In this document: piece by piece, positions 1-5,228 of the stretch
Position numbering within the stretch: the first letter of the stretch is position 1
How the letters are laid out: every line of letters begins with the position of its first letter
Origin: an uncultured Alphaproteobacteria bacterium
GTDB lineage: Bacteria; Pseudomonadota; Alphaproteobacteria; Micavibrionales; Micavibrionaceae
Direction: 5' to 3'
Length of the DNA: 5,526 bases
NCBI GenBank assembly: GCA_937128575.1
Contig: CAKZMN010000191.1
Span: forward strand, 1 to 5,526
Position numbers and translations under genes: made by a program
Notes under the pieces: model-generated
Told to the model about the DNA's origin: nothing
The model's database searches: none
What the model saw: only the letters and a program-made list of their open reading frames with translations

Positions 1-495
1 GGGGTCGCCACCCAGGACAAGGCCCGTGGCAACCGCCTGGACGTCGAGGACAAGTCGGTCCGGGTGAAGAACTTCCACGCCAATACCAAGTTCGCCCTGT
101 GCGAGATGCTGGAGGCGGCTGGGCTGCATCACCCGAGCGAGCTCGGCCCGGAGCACATCATCAGGCGCCTTTCCAATGGCAAGGCACTTCCCTACATCAG
201 CCTGATCGACAGCCTGGCACCCAAGGAGCTGCTGGAAGGCGGCGACATCTCAAGCGCGATTGCAACGGTAGAAACATTGGAAGGCCCCGCAGCCGAGGTT
301 GCTGCGCCATGGCTTGATGATGCCCGAGCAACATTGCTTGCGCAGAGTTTGAAGGGCTTTTTGGATCAGGGCGTTGGCTCGGTTGCGACAACAGGCCTAG
401 TGCCAACCGGATCGAGACTTATTCGCGACGAAAAAAGTGGCATCAATATTTTAGTGCCCGCAAAGACGCCTAAAATTATTAATCAGCTTCCTTAA
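1..495 (+). CDS. FMN-binding glutamate synthase family protein, C-terminal part (5' end outside the window)
   Basis: The reading frame is open from base 1 to a TAA at 493-495, giving 164 residues of a C-terminus. The first residues, GVATQDKARGNRLDVEDK, followed by a VKNFHANTKFAL-type segment and then AGLHHPSELGPEHIIRR, match what follows the iron-sulfur cysteine region in stand-alone glutamate synthase large-subunit-like proteins (GltS_FMN domain). These are cytoplasmic flavoproteins related to the enzyme that makes glutamate from 2-oxoglutarate and glutamine; the real substrate of the stand-alone forms is often unproven. The FMN barrel and cysteines lie upstream and cannot be checked. The GTG at 64 is an internal valine, not a start. 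Codon use breaks sharply near base 250: 74 of 83 codons before it end in G or C, but only about 36 of 81 after it. The last ~80 residues are not a part of the family I recognise. Family call is confident; exact role is not. Confidence 0.85.
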   Translation, partial: GVATQDKARGNRLDVEDKSVRVKNFHANTKFALCEMLEAAGLHHPSELGPEHIIRRLSNGKALPYISLIDSLAPKELLEGGDISSAIATVETLEGPAAEVAAPWLDDARATLLAQSLKGFLDQGVGSVATTGLVPTGSRLIRDEKSGINILVPAKTPKIINQLP

Positions 496-506
496 AAGTT
501 GATGTT

Positions 507-547
507 AAGATAAGCGGCGTAGCTTTTAGGGCGGTGGCCGCTTTTCT
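507..547 (+). terminator. Probable intrinsic terminator after the glutamate synthase gene
   Basis: Two overlapping foldings are possible. A long one pairs AAGCGGC (512-518) with GCCGCTT (537-543), with extra pairs outside a single mismatch. A compact one pairs AGGGCGG (528-534) with CCGCTTT (538-544) across a 3-base loop, including two G:U pairs. Both are GC-rich and run into a pyrimidine-rich tail (TTTTCTCTCC). The position, 12 bases after the stop and before hemY, fits a terminator. Read by eye; no folding energy was computed. Confidence 0.5.
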
Positions 548-587
548 CTCCTAATTAGAATTCTCTAGCCCAAGGACTTTTTGGCAT

Positions 588-1961
588 ATGCTCAAGGCAC
601 TGTGGTTTATGATAAAGGTTGGTTTGCTGGTTGCCATTGTTATATGGGTGGCGGAGCGACCGGGCTTTGTGAAAATCGAATGGATGGATTACACATTTAC
701 CGTTCATGTTGGTTTGTTCTTGGTTGGTGCGCTTGGCGTTATTTTGGCGGCCATTTTTCTTTATAACACCATTAAAACCTTTGTTGATTTTCCCTCTAGC
801 TATAAACGCTATCGCGAGATTAAAGACCAGAGTAAGGGGTATGAAGCACTTACGATTGGTCTAAGCGCGGTTGCGGCGGGGGACACTAAGGTTGCGGTTA
901 AGCAGGCCAAACGTGCAGCAAAATATATGTCTGGTGATACGGGGCTTCCATTGTTGCTTCAAGCGCAAGCGGCAAGGCTGAACGGGGATGAGGCGGCAGC
1001 GTTAGAAAGTTTTGCGGTTTTGTTAGAGGATAAAAACGCAGCATTTTTAGGTGTGCGTGGTTTGCTTCAGGCCGCGCTTGATCGTGAAGATTATAGTAAG
1101 GCTTTGGAACTGGCGCAGCATGCGTTGAGTTTGCATCCGAAACAGCCTTGGATTATTCGCATTGCCTATGATGTTCATATTCGTTTGCGTGAATGGAATG
1201 ATGCATTCGATATGGTTCGCCGCGCGGAAAAAACCAAGACACTGACTAAGGATGAAGCGCGCAGTGAACGCGTTGCGATTTTAATTGCGCAGGCTGATGA
1301 GCTAAGTGCGCTGGGTGATAATGATGCAGCACTTCAGAAGCTGAAGGCGGCCTTTAAACTTGATGCAGGGTTCGCGCCGACGGCGACGAGGCTTTCGCGC
1401 CTATATCTAGAAACGGCGCAACGCAAGAAAGGTGTATCGATTATTAAGAGCGCATGGAAAGTCGCGCCGCATCCAAATCTTGCGCATGTTTGGGGGATGT
1501 TGATGTCTTCTAAAAGGGCTGGTGAAGCCTTGGGGCGGATGCGTTGGTATGAAAAATTGCTGCGGGTTAAAAGCGATACGAGCGCTGCGCAAATGTTGAT
1601 TGGGCAAATTGCTATTGAAGAAAAATTATGGGGCGAGGCGCGCACGCATTTGATGCAGGCGGTTGAGCTGAAGCCATGCGCGGCGACTTATCGTTTGTTG
1701 GCGGAGCTGGAGAGACTATCTGGGCACGGGGAGCCTGCAGCGGAAAAATGGACCGCGCAGGTCGCCGATGGTGCGCCGCAGCCAGTTTGGATATGCCGCG
1801 AGACGGGCCGAATTTATGAAGAGTGGTCGCCTATTGCTGCGCCCCATGGCAGCTTTAACAGCATTGAATGGCGCGCACCGGATAGCGCCAACGGCGATCA
1901 TGCTGCGGTAGGAATGAGCTCCGGCCCTGATCGTGTTTTGGAAGCGCCAATCGCATCTTAA
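588..1961 (+). CDS. hemY: HemY-type membrane-anchored tetratricopeptide-repeat protein
   Basis: This 457-aa protein has the HemY_N layout: two N-terminal membrane helices (about residues 8-22 and 38-60), the segment TIKTFVDFPSSYKRYRE just after them, then helical TPR-like repeats from about 84 to 390. HemY proteins of this type sit in the inner membrane and are linked by name and gene context to late haem synthesis; they are not the protoporphyrinogen oxidase also called HemY, and their exact job is unsettled. The C-terminus has the family motif W401-x-C403 ... W413-x-P415 ... E427-W-R429, but the usual four-cysteine ribbon is mostly lost, with Thr406, Ala417 and His420 at the other cysteine positions. 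The ATG at 588 is preferred because AAGGA at 572-576 lies upstream (11-base gap) and both helices are kept; ATG 609 is an alternative. TAGAAT at 556-561 could be a -10 box, without a good -35. No hemC or hemD adjoins it. Confidence 0.88.
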   Translation: MLKALWFMIKVGLLVAIVIWVAERPGFVKIEWMDYTFTVHVGLFLVGALGVILAAIFLYNTIKTFVDFPSSYKRYREIKDQSKGYEALTIGLSAVAAGDTKVAVKQAKRAAKYMSGDTGLPLLLQAQAARLNGDEAAALESFAVLLEDKNAAFLGVRGLLQAALDREDYSKALELAQHALSLHPKQPWIIRIAYDVHIRLREWNDAFDMVRRAEKTKTLTKDEARSERVAILIAQADELSALGDNDAALQKLKAAFKLDAGFAPTATRLSRLYLETAQRKKGVSIIKSAWKVAPHPNLAHVWGMLMSSKRAGEALGRMRWYEKLLRVKSDTSAAQMLIGQIAIEEKLWGEARTHLMQAVELKPCAATYRLLAELERLSGHGEPAAEKWTAQVADGAPQPVWICRETGRIYEEWSPIAAPHGSFNSIEWRAPDSANGDHAAVGMSSGPDRVLEAPIAS

Positions 1962-1973
1962 GGCGGGCCTTAA
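1958..1973. terminator. Small palindrome between convergent genes, possible bidirectional terminator
   Basis: TTAAGGC-GG-GCCTTAA is a perfect inverted repeat (7-base arms). It contains the hemY stop codon (1959-1961) and ends one base before the last codon of the convergent rhomboid gene. On the plus strand it is followed by an AT-rich stretch (TCTAAAATTTT). The stem is short and there is no clean T-run on either side, so any terminator role is weak. With only 13 bases between the two genes, there is little other room for transcript ends. Confidence 0.4.
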
Positions 1974-1974
1974 T

Positions 1975-2814
1975 CTAAAATTTTATGATGCCGCGGCGCA
2001 GAAGGTAATATAGTCCAGCGCCAGAAACAAAGCCGCCGACATGCGCTTGCCATGCCATATCTTCACCGCTTAAGAAGCCCGTTAGTAGCATGAAGGCAAG
2101 CCAAAACCCGAGGATAGGCCACGGCCCGCGCTCTCCCATTTTACCCATTTGACCGCGCTCTGCCATGATCATTATTGCTGCAGCAAAAAATCCGCTAACG
2201 CTTCCTGATGCGCCTATTACGGGCGCTGTCGAGAATGGATTTAATGCAAAATATGCTGCGGCTCCAAAGATGCCGCACGCGAAGAAAAATATGGCTGCGC
2301 TGCGCGTGCCGAATTCGCGTTCAAACAAAATGCCCATCGCCATGGCCATGACGCTGTTGAAGATTAAATGCATCCAGCCGCCATGAATGAAAATATGTGA
2401 GACTATCCCGATAGGGGCGTACCATGGTGCATTTTCAAATGTGCCAGTGAAATACCCAGGGACGAAACCAAGCGCGAAGAAGGCCTGATTTTTTTCGCCT
2501 GCGCTTAACAGTAAATGCACAGGCAGATGGACAACCAAAAAGGCCACGATCAAGAAGCGTACAAATGGGCTTATTTTTTCTAAATTGATGAAGGGCACAT
2601 CGTTTGCGCTATTGCCGTTTATTTTAACTTTGGGGGCATATGAAGATTTTATCCGGCTTTCGACGCCGCGTTGTTTTTCCGCTTTTGCTTTTTCGTTACG
2701 TCTGCTTTTTTCGCGCTCCGCCGAAGTGGGGAAGCGAATGATTTTTTCTTGTGGCTGTTTTGATCCCTGATTGTCAGAACCGTTTACGCCAGATCCATTT
2801 GTCTTTTTGCTCAT
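1975..2814 (-). CDS. Rhomboid family intramembrane serine protease
   Basis: This 279-aa protein carries the rhomboid core. H140-x3-H144-x4-H149-x3-N153, in HIFIHGGWMHLIFN, has the same spacing as the GlpG histidine/asparagine motif. The catalytic serine is Ser203 in G201-A-S-G, followed by SVSGFF, and the catalytic histidine is His258 in AHVGG. About six membrane helices are visible (roughly 84-105, 137-162, 171-192, 198-218, 232-248, 257-273), the basic bacterial set. Such enzymes cut membrane-protein substrates inside the inner membrane; the substrate here is unknown. Residues 1-80 are a hydrophilic, Lys/Glu/Arg-rich cytoplasmic extension (KIIRFPTSAEREK near 24-36) without a domain I know. 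The ATG at 2812-2814 has only a weak GGA upstream and lies 16 bases behind a strong hairpin, so its promoter is uncertain. Stop is TAG. Fold and active site are clear; physiological role is not. Confidence 0.92.
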   Translation of the reverse strand: MSKKTNGSGVNGSDNQGSKQPQEKIIRFPTSAEREKSRRNEKAKAEKQRGVESRIKSSYAPKVKINGNSANDVPFINLEKISPFVRFLIVAFLVVHLPVHLLLSAGEKNQAFFALGFVPGYFTGTFENAPWYAPIGIVSHIFIHGGWMHLIFNSVMAMAMGILFEREFGTRSAAIFFFACGIFGAAAYFALNPFSTAPVIGASGSVSGFFAAAIMIMAERGQMGKMGERGPWPILGFWLAFMLLTGFLSGEDMAWQAHVGGFVSGAGLYYLLRRGIIKF

Positions 2815-2830
2815 GGATCCGACTTTATAT

Positions 2831-2867
2831 AAAAAACCGCATAACTCAAGAGAGCTATACGGTTTTT
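2831..2867 (-). terminator. Strong rho-independent terminator for the minus-strand gene at 2913-3575
   Basis: The arms 2832-2847 and 2852-2867 form a 16-pair hairpin with a 4-base loop. On the plus strand two positions are C/A mismatches (2840/2859 and 2844/2855), but in a minus-strand transcript both become G:U pairs, so the helix is unbroken only in that direction. The minus-strand 3' arm ends in a run of six T. It lies about 46 bases past the stop of the upstream minus-strand gene, which is the natural client. Confidence 0.82.
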
Positions 2868-2912
2868 AGAGTTTTTCAATTTGGAGTAGAAAAAACTTTA
2901 CTAAGTAGAACC

Positions 2913-3575
2913 TTAACTTGGGCCGGATCGGGTGAAGCCAATATCGGCATTTTTCTCACGGTCATATTTGTATGTGGCCTTCTCGTCACCAGCAGGCTTC
3001 ATGAAGCTTGGCGGTGTGTATTTTGTAACCAGATTGCTGGCGGAGGCTAGCATGTCTGTAACGGCGACTTTGCCGTGCTCAATTTGTTGAGCGAGTTTGT
3101 TCATAACGTCACCATATGCGTTTGCGGCTAGTTCTTTGCCCATCACAACCATTTCGATGATCTTGCCAAGCTCGGGCACTTTGCCCTCGATGGCGTCGCC
3201 AAATGCGCTGGCGGCTAGTGATTTCATATCGCTTAGTGATTTCTTTGGTTTTTTACCGCCGGAGCCGCCTTTGCCGCTCTTACCTTTGCTCTCATCTTCC
3301 TCTGTCTCGTCATTGTCATTTACCAGTTCAATGTCGACATAGGTTGGTGATTGAAAGCTAACGGGGTAGTATTTTAATCTTTTGGGCTCTAGGTCTTTGC
3401 CTGAGATGCCAGCCTTAACTTCGATGCGGATTTTCGCAGGGTCGCGCCAGTCAAATACCACGCAGTGGCTTTTATATTCACCAGCCTGCTGGCATGAAGT
3501 CACAATTCTTTTTCCCGGATAAAAAGCTTCCGTGATGCCTGCTTCTTCTAAAAATTCTTTAACATTAACTTGCAT
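2913..3575 (-). CDS. Unrecognised 220-aa soluble protein with acidic/basic linker and internal helical repeat
   Basis: I do not recognise this family. Three parts are visible. Residues 1-85 look like a small mixed alpha/beta domain with two cysteines (Cys28 and Cys38) and a FDWRDPAKIRIEV stretch. Residues 86-113 are a linker that switches from acidic (NDNDETEEDES) to Gly/Lys-rich (GKGGSGGKKPKKS). Residues 114-185 are Ala-rich helices containing a near-repeat, LAASAFGDAI (120-129) and LAANAYGDVM (149-158), 29 residues apart. The tail (186-220) is polar. No signal peptide or membrane helix is seen, so it is probably cytoplasmic. The ATG at 3573-3575 is supported by AGGAG upstream. The gene stands alone between a divergent intergenic region and a strong terminator, so it is probably monocistronic. 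The repeat and basic linker would suit a binding or structural role, but that is a guess. The frame, ribosome site and terminator make a real gene very likely. Confidence 0.8.
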   Translation of the reverse strand: MQVNVKEFLEEAGITEAFYPGKRIVTSCQQAGEYKSHCVVFDWRDPAKIRIEVKAGISGKDLEPKRLKYYPVSFQSPTYVDIELVNDNDETEEDESKGKSGKGGSGGKKPKKSLSDMKSLAASAFGDAIEGKVPELGKIIEMVVMGKELAANAYGDVMNKLAQQIEHGKVAVTDMLASASNLVTKYTPPSFMKPAGDEKATYKYDREKNADIGFTRSGPS

Positions 3576-3583
3576 TTACACTA

Positions 3584-3588
3584 CTCCT
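3584..3588 (-). promoter_or_regulatory. Shine-Dalgarno site of the minus-strand 220-aa gene
   Basis: On the minus strand, AGGAG (within TTAGGAG) lies 8 bases before the ATG at 3573-3575. It is the best ribosome binding site in the window and fixes that start codon. Confidence 0.75.
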
Positions 3589-3682
3589 AATGGCGTTACC
3601 GACCGTTACTAATAATCCGTTATTTTTGCCACTTCTGTGTGGTTTTGTTCTTCGGAATTGTTATCATCATCGCCCAGAAGCA

Positions 3683-3707
3683 TTAAAAAATGATTAATGA
3701 ATCTTAA
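3683..3707. promoter_or_regulatory. Cluster of TTAA boxes resembling CtrA binding sites
   Basis: TTAA (3683-3686), seven bases, TTAA (3694-3697), six bases, TTAA (3704-3707). The first pair has exactly the TTAA-N7-TTAA form bound by CtrA, the cell-cycle and motility regulator of many Alphaproteobacteria. The cluster lies in the divergent intergenic region, just upstream of the proposed -35 of the rightward promoter. The region is AT-rich, so chance occurrence is a real alternative; the presence of ctrA cannot be seen here. The 216-base gap 3576-3791 otherwise holds the rightward promoter and the ribosome sites, with no small gene I can support. Confidence 0.35.
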
Positions 3708-3728
3708 TAATGCAGAAATACTAGGTTT

Positions 3729-3758
3729 TTGGGCTTTGCAGGGGTGATCTGCTATACT
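3729..3758 (+). promoter_or_regulatory. Putative extended -10 promoter for the gene at 3792
   Basis: TGC-TATACT (3750-3758) is an extended -10 with five of six consensus bases. TTGGGC at 3729-3734 is a weak -35 at an 18-base spacing. The start of transcription would be near 3765, giving a leader of about 27 bases before the ATG at 3792. The TTAA cluster lies directly upstream. Confidence 0.5.
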
Positions 3759-3775
3759 TTATTAAGGACTAAATT

Positions 3776-3781
3776 AAGGGG
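3776..3781 (+). promoter_or_regulatory. Shine-Dalgarno site of the gene at 3792
   Basis: AAGGGG lies 10 bases before the ATG at 3792. It is part of a direct repeat, ATTAAGG at 3761-3767 and 3773-3779, so a second purine-rich copy sits upstream near the likely transcription start. Confidence 0.5.
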
Positions 3782-3791
3782 CTGAACGCAT

Positions 3792-4349
3792 ATGATTCGC
3801 GTTATATTACAGATGTTTATGATTGCAATTATCTTTGGTGCGGGCTCGTACGCTCCTGCTTTGGCGCAAAATTTATTTGTGACCCCTAATAAGGATAAGT
3901 CTGAAAAGGCGACGCCGGGCATTGTTTTGAAGCCCCGCGCCAAGAGCCGTTATGACGACCGAAGCCCCACACCTAAAAAGCGCAAGGTGTTTAAGAAAAA
4001 GGTTCAAAAGGACAATCCGGACTTTGATGTGTTTAAAAAGGTTAAGGGATTAGACCTAGATTTAATGCGCGCCGGCGGACGTGCGCCCACCACGCAGGAA
4101 GAGCTTCGTTTAATGAGCGCGGCCTATAGCATGCCGCAAGTGTCCAGCGCTCTAGAAATGAAGCGTAAAGGTGAGGCCAAGTTGCTGGCGCAAATGGCGA
4201 GCAGCGCTAAGAAAAATGTTCGTACAGATTACCTGAAGTCTGTTGCGGAGAAAAATAGACGCATTCGCGCCGCAGAAAAGGTCAAGGCAGAAGCGGCCAA
4301 TACGCCTGCGCAAAATTCATCACCTAAGATATTTAATAACTACAGATAA
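3792..4349 (+). CDS. Unrecognised exported basic protein with Sec signal peptide
   Basis: I do not recognise the family. The 185-aa product starts with a typical Sec signal peptide: Arg3, a hydrophobic core at about 4-19, and an APALA-QN cleavage site after Ala25. There is no lipobox cysteine, so the mature protein is probably a free periplasmic or secreted protein of about 160 residues. It is strongly basic: residues 47-73 are packed with Lys/Arg (PTPKKRKVFKKK near 59-70). Residues 75-92 alternate acidic and hydrophobic residues (FDVFKKVKGLDLDL), and 102-170 look helical and rich in Ala/Lys/Glu. No cysteine or catalytic motif is visible. A good promoter and ribosome site precede it, and the TauE-like gene follows on the same strand, possibly in one transcript. 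A cell-envelope or peptidoglycan-associated role is a guess from charge and export only. Confidence 0.8.
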   Translation: MIRVILQMFMIAIIFGAGSYAPALAQNLFVTPNKDKSEKATPGIVLKPRAKSRYDDRSPTPKKRKVFKKKVQKDNPDFDVFKKVKGLDLDLMRAGGRAPTTQEELRLMSAAYSMPQVSSALEMKRKGEAKLLAQMASSAKKNVRTDYLKSVAEKNRRIRAAEKVKAEAANTPAQNSSPKIFNNYR

Positions 4350-4370
4350 AGCGCTTCTTAAACGCGCTTT
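4348..4370 (+). terminator. Hairpin at the stop codon of the exported-protein gene (weak terminator or operon-internal structure)
   Basis: AAAGCGC (4348-4354) pairs with GCGCTTT (4364-4370) around a 9-base loop. The left arm includes the last two bases of the TAA stop. Only three T follow the stem pairs before GGAC, so termination would be partial at best. It may instead set relative expression of the downstream permease gene. Confidence 0.4.
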
Positions 4371-4372
4371 GG

Positions 4373-4384
4373 ACGTGATCACGT
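4373..4384. repeat. Perfect 12-base palindrome upstream of the permease gene
   Basis: ACGTGATCACGT is a perfect palindrome lying between the 4348-4370 hairpin and the permease start, and it overlaps the possible GTG start at 4383. It could be an operator for a dimeric regulator or a second small hairpin. No regulator is encoded next to it. Confidence 0.4.
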
Positions 4385-5228
4385 GCATGATAATGTTTTA
4401 TGCATGGAATCATTTCTTTTCATGGATTGGGCGGCGTTGATCTTTGGGCTTATGTGTCTTGGGGCGTTTGCTGGATTCTTGGCAGGTTTTTTTGGGATTG
4501 GCGGCGGCGCGGTATTGGTGCCGGGGCTGTTTTATATGTTTGGCGCGCTCGGCTTTGCCCCTGATGCGCTGATGCATATGGCGGTTGGCACATCGCTGGC
4601 GATTATTGTTCCCACTGGTCTGGCCTCTGCGCGGGCGCATCATCAGCGCGGGCATATAGATTTTCAATTGTTAAGGCGCATTGGTGCGGGTGTTTTAATA
4701 GGCGCAATCTTTGGATCATTCGGCGCGCAATATCTTGATGGCGCGGGACTTTCTCTGGTTTTTGCGGTCGCGATTGTTGGGCTGGCGCTTATTATGCTGG
4801 CTAATCCTGCGCGGTTCTTTGCTTTTGAGCGCGCAACAGCGCAGCCCTTCGCTAGTCTTGCGGGGCTTGTTATTGGCGGGGTGTCTAGTTTGATCGGTAT
4901 TGGCGGTGCGACATTAAGTGTGCCGTATATGAGTATAGGGCGCGTGCCGATCCACCGCGCCATTGGTACGGCGGCGGCTCTTGGGCTTGTGATTTCTGTT
5001 CCGGCCAGCATTGGGTTTATGATTACCGGATGGGGCGCGGATCTACGCCCGCCCTTATCACTGGGGTATATAAGCGTTCCGGCCTGGGTGATTATTATTG
5101 CCATCAGTACGTGGTTTGCACCGCTGGGTGCTGCGGCGGGACATAAGTTGCCCGTGCATGTTTTACGCCGCGTGTTTGCGGTGTTCATGGTTTTGGTTGC
5201 CATCAAAATGACGTTTGAGGTTTTGTGA
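4383..5228 (+). CDS. TauE/SafE family membrane permease (sulfite exporter-like)
   Basis: This is a polytopic inner-membrane protein of up to 281 residues with the duplicated TauE/SafE (DUF81) repeat. The first half has AGFLAGFFGIGGG (30-42) and HMAVGTSLA (65-73); the second repeats this as GGVSSLIGIGGA (165-176) and HRAIGTAAAL (191-200). About eight membrane helices are visible. The family includes exporters of sulfite, sulfoacetate and other sulfur-containing or organic anions; the substrate cannot be told from sequence, and no sulfur gene is nearby. The start is uncertain. GTG 4383 has GGA nine bases upstream but lies in a palindrome; ATG 4404 has no ribosome site; ATG 4422 gives MDWAALIFG, which looks most like a family N-terminus. 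The longest form is listed. Its TGA overlaps the ATG of the next gene by one base, showing translational coupling. Confidence 0.9.
   Translation: MHDNVLCMESFLFMDWAALIFGLMCLGAFAGFLAGFFGIGGGAVLVPGLFYMFGALGFAPDALMHMAVGTSLAIIVPTGLASARAHHQRGHIDFQLLRRIGAGVLIGAIFGSFGAQYLDGAGLSLVFAVAIVGLALIMLANPARFFAFERATAQPFASLAGLVIGGVSSLIGIGGATLSVPYMSIGRVPIHRAIGTAAALGLVISVPASIGFMITGWGADLRPPLSLGYISVPAWVIIIAISTWFAPLGAAAGHKLPVHVLRRVFAVFMVLVAIKMTFEVL

Noticed and set aside
64..66. GTG as a start codon for a 143-aa protein
   Set aside because: The same frame is open from base 1 and the upstream residues match the glutamate synthase family, so it is an internal valine.
588..1961. HemY as protoporphyrinogen oxidase
   Set aside because: There is no FAD-binding GxGxxG motif; the protein is a membrane-anchored TPR protein that shares only the gene name.
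3097..3342. Plus-strand open frame rich in Ser/Pro/Leu
   Set aside because: It lies entirely antisense to the 220-aa minus-strand gene; its Ser/Pro runs mirror the Gly/Lys/Glu linker of that gene and no ribosome site precedes it.
3629..3646. CCAC/GTGG hairpin followed by TTTT in the intergenic region as a terminator
   Set aside because: The stem is only four pairs and no plus-strand gene ends nearby.
3761..3779. ATTAAGG direct repeat as a further CtrA pair
   Set aside because: The two TTAA cores are eight bases apart rather than seven, and the second copy is explained by the ribosome binding site.
4664..5206. Long minus-strand open frame of 180 codons
   Set aside because: It is antisense to the well-supported TauE/SafE permease; its composition is the complement of hydrophobic codons and shows no family motif.
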